From NCBI GenBank assembly GCA_021820065.1, contig JAKAEE010000030.1, positions 1 to 34,198 of the forward strand: a stretch of 34,198 bases of DNA. The letters are read 5' to 3'. Under the pieces are notes generated by a model. That model did not search any database and had not been told where the DNA came from. It saw only the letters and a program-made list of their open reading frames with translations. The DNA is from Bacteroidota bacterium (GTDB lineage Bacteria > Bacteroidota > Ignavibacteria > Ignavibacteriales > Melioribacteraceae). This document shows positions 7,776 through 17,793 of the stretch, one piece after another (positions within the stretch are counted from its first letter, which is position 1; the number at the start of each line of letters is the position of its first letter). Position numbers and translations under genes: made by a program.

Positions 7776-8906
7776 ATGGAATTTAAGGTCAACAGCAAAG
7801 AACTTGAAAAACTACTCAGTAAAATAATTCCTGCCGTACCTACTCGAACTCCAATGCCAATTTTAGAGAACTTTTTATTTGAGATTAAAGACGGACAATT
7901 AACAATTTACGCGACCGATCTTGAAATCTCATTGAAATCGTCTCTGAATATCGTTACAGAAGACAACATTAAAATTGTAGTTCCCGCACGTCTTTTGAGC
8001 GACATTGTAAAGTCTTTGAAGGAAACGACGATTCATTTCAAATTTATGGCGAACAAGAAAATTAATCTAGTAACCGACATGGGCAAGTACTCGATCAGTT
8101 ATTTGGATGCAGACGAGTTTCCGGAAATCCCTTCGGTTGACGCAGATAAGTCGGCAAAAGATATAAACGAAGTTGTTATCAACGGATTAGAATTGCGACA
8201 AGCATTTGAAAAAAGTTCGTTCGCTATGAGCAAAGAAGAAATGCGCCCAGCAATGATGGGAACGCTTTTCGAATTCACAGACGACGGACTAAGATTTGTA
8301 GCAACAGACGGACATAGGTTAGTTAATCTTCTAAAGAAAAATATAAAAGCTGCATTTAATCAACAGTATGTTGTTCCGGAAAGAGCAGTGTCGGTATTAC
8401 TTAAAATCCTCGACGAAAAAGACGTGAAGATTCACCTCACAAAAACATATGTGTCGTTTAAGCTGAATGATATCGAGCTGATTACGAGATTAATCGCCCA
8501 GAAATACCCGGATTATTCGAGCGTTATTCCTCTGGAAAACGAATTCTTGATGAAGCTAAACACAACGGATGTTCATGATTCAATAAAAAGAATGATGCTT
8601 TTTTCAACGAGCAGCACGCGCCGCGTAAAGTTTTCGATAAAGAAAGATTCGCTTGATATTTCTGCCGAGGATCTGGATATCGGCGCTTCAGGCGAAGAGA
8701 AAGTAGTTTGCGAATATGCCGGCGACGAAATGGAAATCGGATTTAACTCAGCATACGTAAACGATATTTTAAGTCATCTTAGCGGTGAAGAAGAAGTTAT
8801 TTTCAAACTTCATTCGGCGACTAAAGCAGTAATAGTTGAACCGGTTCAGAAAAAGGAAAACCAAGACTTGATGATGCTGCTTATGCCCGTGCGATTAAAT
8901 ACATAA
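7776..8906 (+). CDS. dnaN: DNA polymerase III subunit beta (sliding clamp)
   Basis: DnaN forms the ring-shaped dimer that tethers DNA polymerase III to DNA. The 376-aa length and three tandem clamp domains fit the family. Recognisable parts are the N-terminal 'LLSKIIPAVPTRTPMPILENFLFEI', the domain 2 text 'FATDGHRLVNL' type ('FVATDGHRL'), and the C-terminal 'LMPVRLNT', matching the usual 'PMR' ending. The ATG has a good ribosome-binding site, GGAGA at 7765-7769. recF begins 1 nt after the stop, so the two are translationally linked. It is transcribed away from the putative origin. Confidence 0.97.
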   Translation: MEFKVNSKELEKLLSKIIPAVPTRTPMPILENFLFEIKDGQLTIYATDLEISLKSSLNIVTEDNIKIVVPARLLSDIVKSLKETTIHFKFMANKKINLVTDMGKYSISYLDADEFPEIPSVDADKSAKDINEVVINGLELRQAFEKSSFAMSKEEMRPAMMGTLFEFTDDGLRFVATDGHRLVNLLKKNIKAAFNQQYVVPERAVSVLLKILDEKDVKIHLTKTYVSFKLNDIELITRLIAQKYPDYSSVIPLENEFLMKLNTTDVHDSIKRMMLFSTSSTRRVKFSIKKDSLDISAEDLDIGASGEEKVVCEYAGDEMEIGFNSAYVNDILSHLSGEEEVIFKLHSATKAVIVEPVQKKENQDLMMLLMPVRLNT

Positions 8907-8907
8907 T

Positions 8908-9997
8908 ATGGTTCTTAAACAAATTGATTTGCAAAACTTCAGACTGCATAAAAACACATCACTGGAATTTTCCGATAAGTTGAACCTCGTTATAGGCGGG
9001 AACGGACAGGGAAAGACATCTATTTTAGAGGCAATCTATTACTTGTGCACGACTAAAAATTTAAATCTAGCCGTGGAAAACGACGTAGTTGCATTTGGAG
9101 AAAGTTATTTTGATGCCAGAGGAAAATTTTCCGATCTTGCAGATAACACAACAAGAATTTACTTTGATGCCGTCAAAAACAAGAAGGCCTTTTTCGTAGA
9201 CGACAAACAAATTTTCAGTTCCGCATCAGTAATAGGAAAATTTCCGATCGTTTCGCTGGTACAAGCCGATCATGCTATAACGCTCGGCGCGCCTTCCGAC
9301 CGCAGACGTTTTGTAGATTCGGTAATATCGCAGGCGAGTCATGCGTATCTGGAAATGATTTTGGATTACGGGAAAACTTTACGGCAGAGATCGTCGCTGC
9401 TGGCACAAATCAAGGAATCGAGAAACCGCAATTTGTTCGATCAACTTGACGCATGGACGGATTCTCTGATAATCTCCGGTTCCGAAATCATAAAGCACCG
9501 AATGCGGTTTGTTAATGAGTTTAATTTGTACCTTCATGAAGCGTACAACAACATTATCGAAAATAAAGAAGAGCCGTTGATTAACTACGCACCGCTTCAC
9601 GATGTTACCGAGGATAATATAGCAGAAAAATTTCGTGAAGAAATAAACGCAGCGCGGGAAGACGAGCTACGCCGTGCTGTTAATTTGATTGGTCCGCACC
9701 GCGATGATTTTATTTTTTCGATCAGCGATCTGGAATTAAAAAGATTCGGTTCGCAAGGGCAGCATAAAACTTTTCAGATAGCGCTGCGTTTTGCGCAGTT
9801 CTTTTTCATAAAAGAAAAACTTGGGAAGACGCCGTTATTTTTGATGGACGATGTGTTTGGCGAGCTGGACACATACCGCGCGGGACGAATTAGCGAATAT
9901 CTTAGCGAGATAGGACAGGCGTTTATCACCTTGACCGACCTTACCAAAACGGAAGGTCTGAACATTCGCGGAGAAAACATTTTAATAAAAGTCAGCA

Positions 9998-10020
<23 letters not shown>
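8908..10020 (+). CDS. recF: DNA replication and repair protein RecF
   Basis: RecF is an SMC-like ATPase that helps load RecA at gapped DNA. Walker A is 'GGNGQGKTSILEAIYYL' (K36-T37), the ABC signature-type 'GSQGQHKTFQIALRFAQ' lies in the C-terminal half, and Walker B is 'TPLFLMDDVFGELD'. The 370-aa length is normal. It starts 1 nt after dnaN and its 3' end overlaps the next gene by 23 nt, so it sits in a tight dnaN-recF-dciA-gyrB operon. There are no anomalies. Confidence 0.97.
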
Positions 10021-12336
<2,316 letters not shown>

Positions 12337-12344
12337 TTTACACC

Positions 12345-12405
12345 CTTACTCGTGCTCTTAATCTTAATCTCCACGAGTTGAGTAAGAGCAAGAATAAGAG
12401 CAAGA
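12345..12405. repeat. Imperfect inverted repeat with GAGCAAGA motifs
   Basis: CTTACTC (12345-12351) pairs with GAGTAAG (12380-12386), and GCTCTTA (12354-12360) pairs with TAAGAGC (12395-12401). The right half holds GAGCAAGA twice, the same core found at 13627 and 34189. It lies in the 72-nt gap between gyrB and the MgtE-like gene and may act as an attenuator or mRNA hairpin. Confidence 0.45.
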
Positions 12406-12408
12406 TAA

Positions 12409-13389
12409 ATGCACGAAAAGGATTCATATCATCAACCGGTTTTGAATTTTGTGCGCAAAGATTTTACCGCGCTCAATAAAAACTTAACTGTTGATGAAGC
12501 TCTCAAGAAAATTAGAACCGAAGGCGTTGGCGAGCGCATTGTTTATTTTTATGCCGTTGACGATGAGAAAAAACTCGTCGGTGTTGTGCCGACGAGAAGA
12601 TTGTTGACCGGCAAACTCGAGCAGAAAATTGAAGAGTTGATGGTAAAGCGCGTTGCGGCGCTACCCAGCAGCGCAAGCGTTTATGATGCGTGCGAGTTCT
12701 TTGTAACATATAAATTTTTAGCTTTCCCCATCGTTGATGCGGAAAGAAAGATCGTCGGTATTGTTGACGTAAATCTTTTTACCGAAGAATTGCTCAACGT
12801 TGAGGAGCCCGAAGAAGTGAGCGACGTTTTTGAAGAGATCGGTTTCAGAATTTCTGAAATTAAAAACGCGTCGCCGACGAAGGCGTGGCGTTACAGATTT
12901 CCGTGGTTGCTTACAACAATTACCGGCGGAACAATCTGTGCGCTGCTCGCGGGAATGTTTGAAGCGACCTTAACGGAAAGCATTGCGATCGCGTTCTTTA
13001 TGGCGCTTATGCTCGGTCTCGGAGAAAGCATCGGCATTCAATCGATGACCGTTACGATTCAAACCCTGCATTCGGCACAGCCGTCGTGGAAATGGTATTT
13101 GAAAAATGTTTTGAAGGAAATTCAAACGGCAAGCTTGATTGGATTAAGCAGCGCGGCGCTAGTAGGACTTATAGTTTTTGTTTGGAAAGGTTCTTTGATT
13201 ACGGCAGTTATAATTGCTCTCAGCGTTTTGGGAGTTCAGCTCATCGCGGCGGTTGTTGGTCTTAGCGTTCCAGCGGCGCTGCACGGATTTAAACTGGATC
13301 CTAAAATTGCTGCGGGACCAATTACTCTTGCGCTGACGGATGTTTTTACGATATTGTTTTACTTGGGACTGGCAACGATCTTGATGTAA
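12409..13389 (+). CDS. CBS-domain MgtE-family divalent cation transporter lacking the N domain
   Basis: The protein has two CBS motifs (about residues 20-130), an amphipathic connector, then five hydrophobic segments (about 165-326) of the MgtE transmembrane domain. The last helix starts 'GPITLALTDVFTILFYL', whose Asp (D311) corresponds to the conserved Mg2+-binding Asp in the MgtE pore. At 326 aa it is shorter than canonical MgtE (about 450 aa) because the N-terminal superhelical gating domain is missing; the protein begins almost directly with CBS. It is expected to move Mg2+ or Co2+ across the inner membrane, with CBS acting as sensor. It lies between gyrB and gyrA, a position I cannot explain functionally, although gyrase needs Mg2+. 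Confidence 0.85.
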   Translation: MHEKDSYHQPVLNFVRKDFTALNKNLTVDEALKKIRTEGVGERIVYFYAVDDEKKLVGVVPTRRLLTGKLEQKIEELMVKRVAALPSSASVYDACEFFVTYKFLAFPIVDAERKIVGIVDVNLFTEELLNVEEPEEVSDVFEEIGFRISEIKNASPTKAWRYRFPWLLTTITGGTICALLAGMFEATLTESIAIAFFMALMLGLGESIGIQSMTVTIQTLHSAQPSWKWYLKNVLKEIQTASLIGLSSAALVGLIVFVWKGSLITAVIIALSVLGVQLIAAVVGLSVPAALHGFKLDPKIAAGPITLALTDVFTILFYLGLATILM

Positions 13390-13423
13390 ATACGGAACAA
13401 GTTCTCAGCGCACTTTGCAATTT

Positions 13424-13485
13424 CTTTGCGCTCTCTGCGGTTAAAAAAGCAAACCGCAAAGATCGCAGAGTGGGCGCAGAGAGGA
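13424..13485. repeat. GCGCAGAG-type degenerate palindromic repeat
   Basis: TGCGGTT (13436-13442) and AACCGCA (13452-13458) form a short hairpin. The flanks are degenerate copies of one motif: CTTTGCGCTCTCTGCG on the left, and CGCAGAGTGGGCGCAGAG on the right. Such Chi-less intergenic repeats recur in many environmental genomes. It lies just after the MgtE-like stop and could also end that transcript. Confidence 0.5.
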
Positions 13486-13535
13486 ATAAAAAAGATTAAA
13501 TCATAAATTGAAAATTATTTTGTGAAACCAAACAC

Positions 13536-13616
13536 ATGACAACCATTTTTGAAAAAGCCGCTCCTTGTCTTGATCTTGCTCGTGATCATACACTTGCTCA
13601 AAAAGAAAGATCATGA
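13536..13616 (+). pseudogene. 'Ghost' copy of the gyrA 5' end (26-codon remnant ORF)
   Basis: The first seven codons read M-T-T-I-F-E-K, identical in protein to the real gyrA start 139 nt downstream. The DNA differs only at third positions in codons 3-5 (ACC/ACG, ATT/ATA, TTT/TTC). Similarity fades after about 34 nt, with one probable single-base insertion near codon 8, and then runs into the hairpin repeat. The frame ends at TGA 13614-13616. The synonymous pattern suggests it once belonged to a coding gyrA allele. It could be a relic of an insertion or, less likely, a leader peptide. Confidence 0.55.
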
Positions 13617-13640
13617 TTAAGATCAAGAGCAAGATCAAAT
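13568..13640. repeat. Hairpin-forming GAGCAAGATC repeat upstream of gyrA
   Basis: Perfect 12-bp arms TTGATCTTGCTC (13570-13581) and GAGCAAGATCAA (13627-13638) enclose a 45-nt loop. The right part contains AAGATCATGA (13607-13616) and GAGCAAGATC (13627-13636). Both 10-mers recur together at 34175-34198, with related text at 12384-12403, so this is an interspersed repeat family. It separates the gyrA ghost start from the true gyrA. Confidence 0.6.
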
Positions 13641-13674
13641 AAAAAATTAATTAAATAAAAAAGATATAATACTG

Positions 13675-16128
13675 ATGACAACGATATTCGAAAAAGTAGT
13701 CCCCGTCTCACTCGAAGAAGAAATGAAATCATCCTACATCGATTATGCGATGAGCGTAATTGTTGCGCGCGCGTTACCGGATGTAAGAGACGGATTGAAA
13801 CCTGTCCACCGCCGTGTTCTATTCGGCATGCATGAACTTGGAGTTCCTCACAACAAGCCATATAAAAAATCCGCGCGTATCGTTGGAGAAGTGCTCGGTA
13901 AATATCATCCGCACGGTGACACCGCAGTTTATGATTCGATGGTACGCATGGTTCAAGATTTTTCTCTGCGCTATCCATTGGTAGATGGACAAGGAAACTT
14001 CGGTTCAGTTGACGGCGATTCACCCGCGGCAATGCGTTACACTGAAGCGCGTCTTGCAAGAATTGCAGATGAAATGCTGCGCGATCTTGATAAGAACACG
14101 GTTAATTTCGTTGCGAACTTTGATGAATCGTTGCAAGAGCCGACAGTTCTTCCGTCTTACTTACCAAACTTGTTGGTAAACGGCGCTAGCGGTATTGCAG
14201 TTGGTATGGCTACAAATATTCCGCCGCATAATCTTGGCGAAATTATAAATGGACTTGTTGCGATAATTGATAAACCGAAAACAACTCCGGAAGAACTGCT
14301 AAAAATTGTTAAAGCTCCGGATTTTCCAACCGGCGGAATAATTTACGGTTACGAAGGAGTTAAAGAAGCATTCCTCACCGGACGCGGAAGAATAGTTATC
14401 CGCGCCAAAGCAAACATTGAGGTTCTGAAAAACGACCGTGAGAATATTGTTATCACGGAAATACCGTATCAAGTAAATAAAGCGGCGCTCATAGAAAAAA
14501 TTGCAGAGCTCGTCCGCGACGGAAAGATTGACGGCATCTCAAACATCCGCGATGAATCAGACCGCGACGGCATGCGCATCGTAATTGAAATGAAACGCGA
14601 CGGACAGCCGGCGTTAACGTTAAATCAGCTTTTCAAGCACACATCGATGCAAGTCACGTTCGGCGTAATTATGCTTGCGCTTGTTAACGGCGTTCCAAAA
14701 GTTTTAACGCTGCAGCAAATGATGCAGCATTTCCTTGATCATAGAATGGACGTGCTGATCAAACGTACAAAGTTTGATCTCGATGCGGCAGAAAGACGCG
14801 CGCACATTTTGGAAGGATACATTATCGCGCTCGATAATATCGATGCGGTGATTCAGACGATTAAGAAATCCAAAGACGTTGAGACTGCAAAAAATAATTT
14901 GATGAAGAAGTTCAAGCTTTCGGAAATTCAGGCGAAAGCAATTCTCGATATGCGTCTGCAGCGCCTCACCGGACTTGAAAGACAAAAAATTGAAGACGAA
15001 TACAAAGAGACGATCAAGTTCATCGAAAAACTGAAAGGTATTCTTACCAACGAAAAGAAAAGATGGTCGATAATCAAAGAAGAACTTCTTGCGCTTAGAG
15101 AAAAATATGCCGACGAACGCCGCACGGCAATTGAACGCGAGCTGAAAGAATTTTCGCTCGAAGATATAATTGCCGAGGAAGATGTTGTAGTTACAATTTC
15201 TCATGCGGGATTGATCAAGCGATTCCCGGTAAGCGGTTACAGAAGACAGGGCAGAGGCGGCAAAGGTGTAACCGGCGCCGGAACACGCGAAGAAGATTTC
15301 ATAGAGCACATGTTTATTGCGTCAACGCATCATTACATTATGTTCTTTACGGATCGCGGAAAATGTTACTGGCTCAAAGTTCATGAAATTCCCGAAGGCG
15401 GACGCGCGACAAAAGGAAGATCGATCTTAAATCTTATCGAAAAAGATAAAGAGGAAAACATTACGGCGTTTGTTACCGTAAAAGAATTTGCCGACGATAA
15501 ATTTATTGTGATGGCGACCGAAAAAGGAACGGTGAAGAAAACGGTTCTCTCGGCATATTCAAATATCCGCCGCGGAGGAATAAACGCAATTAGTCTTACT
15601 GCCGGCGACCGTTTGATTGAAGCAAAGCTGAGCGAAGGAAAGAATGAGATCATCATCGGAACAAGAAACGGAATGGCGGTACGCTTCAATGAAAAAGACG
15701 TCCGCAATATGGGAAGAACGGCAACAGGCGTCCGCGGAATTAGGTTGGGCAAGAATGATGTGGTGATCGGAATGATTGTCGTTCGCAACGCAACAACGCT
15801 GATGGTCGTAACCGAAAAAGGATTCGGCAAACGATCTGAGATTGAAGACTACAGATTATCCAGACGAGGCGGCAAAGGTGTTATTACTGTTAAGACGTCG
15901 GATAGAAACGGAAAACTTATTGCGATGAAGGAAGTGAACGACGGCGATGAATTGGTAATTATAACAACACAGGGAATGGTAATTCGCCAATCGGTCAGCG
16001 AGCTTCGTGTGATGGGAAGAAATACGCAAGGCGTTAGATTAATTCGTCTGAATGAAAACGACGATATAGCAGACATCGCGCGCGTAATTCCTGAAGAAGA
16101 AAACGGAAACGGCAACGGAGAAGAATAA
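13675..16128 (+). CDS. gyrA: DNA gyrase subunit A
   Basis: GyrA is the DNA-breaking subunit of gyrase. The N-terminal winged-helix/tower region contains '[12 protein letters not shown]' (T83 and D87 in E. coli numbering, which this protein shares) and the catalytic tyrosine Y122 in '[10 protein letters not shown]'. The C-terminal beta-pinwheel has a GyrA-box-like 'QGRGGKG' (525-531) and a second 'RRGGKGV' later, favouring gyrase over topoisomerase IV. The tail is acidic, '[11 protein letters not shown]'. The 817-aa length is normal. The start codon is shared in style with the ghost copy 139 nt upstream. TATAAT at 13665-13670 lies only 4 nt before the ATG, too close to be a promoter. Transcription probably comes from farther upstream. 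Confidence 0.97.
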   Translation: MTTIFEKVVPVSLEEEMKSSYIDYAMSVIVARALPDVRDGLKPVHRRVLFGMHELGVPHNKPYKKSARIVGEVLGKYHPHGDTAVYDSMVRMVQDFSLRYPLVDGQGNFGSVDGDSPAAMRYTEARLARIADEMLRDLDKNTVNFVANFDESLQEPTVLPSYLPNLLVNGASGIAVGMATNIPPHNLGEIINGLVAIIDKPKTTPEELLKIVKAPDFPTGGIIYGYEGVKEAFLTGRGRIVIRAKANIEVLKNDRENIVITEIPYQVNKAALIEKIAELVRDGKIDGISNIRDESDRDGMRIVIEMKRDGQPALTLNQLFKHTSMQVTFGVIMLALVNGVPKVLTLQQMMQHFLDHRMDVLIKRTKFDLDAAERRAHILEGYIIALDNIDAVIQTIKKSKDVETAKNNLMKKFKLSEIQAKAILDMRLQRLTGLERQKIEDEYKETIKFIEKLKGILTNEKKRWSIIKEELLALREKYADERRTAIERELKEFSLEDIIAEEDVVVTISHAGLIKRFPVSGYRRQGRGGKGVTGAGTREEDFIEHMFIASTHHYIMFFTDRGKCYWLKVHEIPEGGRATKGRSILNLIEKDKEENITAFVTVKEFADDKFIVMATEKGTVKKTVLSAYSNIRRGGINAISLTAGDRLIEAKLSEGKNEIIIGTRNGMAVRFNEKDVRNMGRTATGVRGIRLGKNDVVIGMIVVRNATTLMVVTEKGFGKRSEIEDYRLSRRGGKGVITVKTSDRNGKLIAMKEVNDGDELVIITTQGMVIRQSVSELRVMGRNTQGVRLIRLNENDDIADIARVIPEEENGNGNGEE

Positions 16129-16143
16129 GCTTTGCAAGTGCAT

Positions 16144-16171
16144 AGTTGAAAGTTGGCGGGTTAAAAGTTGG
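16144..16171 (+). repeat. AAAGTTGG short direct repeat
   Basis: AAAGTTGG occurs at 16149-16156 and 16164-16171, 15 nt apart, in the gyrA-to-hypothetical gap. The second copy supplies the TTG start of the next small gene, so the repeat may have shaped its 5' end. Confidence 0.4.
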
Positions 16172-16416
16172 ACAAGCTAGAAAAAGAATATTTGGAATAT
16201 TGGAAAGCGAGAACTCCGCTGGAAAGGTTAGAAGAAATGGAGAGATTGCGCCAGGCATTTATTAGTGCCCACCCATTTCTTCCCAATCGAATGATAAAGG
16301 TTGTAAGAAAAAGAAAGGCGCATGACCCCGATCTAGAAAAAGAATATGCAGACAAATTATACGAGCGTTTTTATAAGATGAACAAAGATTGGCTGTTAAA
16401 AACTCCCCTTTCATAA
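16168..16416 (+). CDS. Small hypothetical protein, charged and helical
   Basis: This is an 82-aa protein without a recognised domain. It is rich in charged residues and probably mostly helical. 'TPLERLEEMERLRQAF' resembles the helix seen in small partner proteins of nucleotidyltransferase-type toxin pairs, but no such partner lies beside it, so I do not assign a function. An in-frame stop (16162-16164) sits just upstream, so the start must be the TTG at 16168 or an internal codon. That TTG lies inside an AAAGTTGG repeat, and the original start may have been lost. It precedes the PLP-enzyme gene by 10 nt and is probably co-transcribed with it. Confidence 0.55.
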   Translation: MDKLEKEYLEYWKARTPLERLEEMERLRQAFISAHPFLPNRMIKVVRKRKAHDPDLEKEYADKLYERFYKMNKDWLLKTPLS

Positions 16417-16426
16417 GGAATATATA

Positions 16427-17614
16427 ATGTCACATAGCAAAAATTTACAGTTCGATTCTAAATGTGTTCATGCCGGTATCGGCGATTATGAATTTGGTCC
16501 GGTTGTTCCGCCGATTTATCAAACATCAACGTTCAGATTTAAGGACTCTGCACACGGAGCCGCGCTTTTCAGAGGCGAAGTTGACGGGTACATTTACACG
16601 CGCATGAAAAACCCTACCATCGAAGCGCTTGAAAACGCGATGGCGGAACTTGAAGGCGGGCACAAAGCGCTTGGCTGCGCAAGCGGAATGGCGGCAGTCA
16701 GTACGGTTTTGATTTCGCTGGTTCAAGCTGGCGACCATATTGTCTGCTCGAAATCTGTTTACGGACCGACAAACACTTTTATAAATACAATTCTTTCCAA
16801 GTACGGAGTTGAAGCTTCTTTTGTTGATTCTGAATATGCCGAAGAAGTTGAAAAGGCAATGAAGCCGAATACAAAAGTTGTTTACGTTGAAACTCCCGGC
16901 AATCCGACAATGGCGATAACCGATTTGAAAGCGGTATCGAAGATTGCACACGAAAGCGGCGCGCTTGTTGTTGTTGATAACACATTCATGAGTCCGGCGC
17001 TGCAGCAGCCGTTTGTCTTCGGCGTTGATATTGTTCTCCACAGCATGACTAAATTCTTAAACGGGCACGCAGATGTTGTTGGCGGAATTATCGTGGTAAA
17101 AGATGAAGATATGTATTTGAAGATGAGAAAAGTTTTGAATCAGCACGGCGGTGTTATAGATCCGTTCAATTCGTTTCTTGTTCACCGGGGATTAAAAACG
17201 CTTTCGATTAGAATGCAGCGCCATTGCGAAAATACTTTGCCGATTGCGGAATATCTTGAGAAACATACTAAAGTAAAATGGGTGCGTTTTCCCGGATTGA
17301 AAAGCCATCCCCAATACGAAATAGGATTGAAGCAGCACAAGGGTCACGGCGGAATGATTTCGTTCGAACTAAACAGCGGATATAAAGCCGGCGAAGTTTT
17401 GATGAACTCGGTTAGGTTCTGCCAACTTGCTGTAAGTCTGGGCGGAGTTGAAACTTTGATTCAGCACCCGGCAAGCATGACGCATCTAACGATGGGAGAG
17501 GATGCCCGTAAAGCTGCGGGAATTACGGAAGGATTGATCCGTCTTTCAGTTGGAATAGAAAACGTGAAAGACATTCTTGCCGATCTAGAACAAGCACTCG
17601 CAAAAATTTCATAA
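16427..17614 (+). CDS. Cys/Met-metabolism PLP-dependent enzyme (cystathionine/methionine gamma-lyase type)
   Basis: This is a fold-type I PLP enzyme of the trans-sulfuration family, 395 aa. The cofactor lysine lies in 'HSMTKFLNGHADVVGG' (K209). 'YTRMKNPTIEALENAMAELEGG' and 'GCASGMAA' are family signatures, and 'VETPGNPTM' and 'VVVDNTFMSP' give the substrate and cofactor contacts. Where methionine gamma-lyases usually have 'LYGCT' with a functional Cys, this protein has 'VYGPT'. It is therefore not a canonical methionine gamma-lyase; cystathionine gamma-lyase or gamma-synthase activity is equally possible. A strong terminator follows directly. Reaction specificity cannot be fixed from the sequence. 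Confidence 0.88.
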   Translation: MSHSKNLQFDSKCVHAGIGDYEFGPVVPPIYQTSTFRFKDSAHGAALFRGEVDGYIYTRMKNPTIEALENAMAELEGGHKALGCASGMAAVSTVLISLVQAGDHIVCSKSVYGPTNTFINTILSKYGVEASFVDSEYAEEVEKAMKPNTKVVYVETPGNPTMAITDLKAVSKIAHESGALVVVDNTFMSPALQQPFVFGVDIVLHSMTKFLNGHADVVGGIIVVKDEDMYLKMRKVLNQHGGVIDPFNSFLVHRGLKTLSIRMQRHCENTLPIAEYLEKHTKVKWVRFPGLKSHPQYEIGLKQHKGHGGMISFELNSGYKAGEVLMNSVRFCQLAVSLGGVETLIQHPASMTHLTMGEDARKAAGITEGLIRLSVGIENVKDILADLEQALAKIS

Positions 17615-17626
17615 TCAGTTCCGTAG

Positions 17627-17683
17627 GGAAAGGTCTTCCCGCTTCGCCCGCGAAGCGAGGCGAGAGACCTTTCCATTTTTTTT
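17627..17683 (+). terminator. Rho-independent terminator after the PLP-enzyme gene
   Basis: GGAAAGGTCT (17627-17636) pairs with AGACCTTTCC (17665-17674), with an inner TTCGC/GCGAA stem, and a run of eight T follows (17676-17683). It starts 13 nt after the stop codon. The leading GTAGGGAA is shared with the hairpin at 21698, so the terminator may derive from the same repeat family. Confidence 0.85.
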
Positions 17684-17726
17684 GAAACATGCGCAAAACA
17701 AATTCCCAACCATTAAAATAAATTCA

Positions 17727-17758
17727 TTTGTATTAAACCCACCACAAACCTATTTTTG
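17727..17758 (+). promoter_or_regulatory. Bacteroidota-type promoter of the M1 peptidase pair
   Basis: TTTG (17727-17730), a 20-nt spacer and TATTTTTG (17751-17758) match the Bacteroidota consensus. The ATG of the first peptidase lies 35 nt downstream of the -7 element, which leaves a short 5' leader. Confidence 0.72.
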
Positions 17759-17793
17759 CCGCAATTTCAGTCTAACTAAGAGCTAGGGAAAAA

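Noticed and set aside
13665..13670. TATAAT before gyrA as a promoter
   Set aside because: It ends 4 nt before the ATG, which leaves no room for a transcript leader; probably chance in AT-rich DNA.
13860..13935. Thr at GyrA position 83 as a sign of quinolone resistance
   Set aside because: Thr at this place is a natural variant in several bacteria (for example Pseudomonas), so nothing about resistance can be concluded.
14704..15309. 201-aa antisense reading frame within gyrA
   Set aside because: It lies fully opposite conserved gyrA sequence, has low-complexity Phe-rich text and no family resemblance. The frame is open as a by-product of gyrA codon use.
16526..17041. 171-aa antisense reading frame within the PLP-enzyme gene
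   Set aside because: It is a shadow of the conserved enzyme and is rich in Asn and Arg. No ribosome-binding site or homology was recognised.
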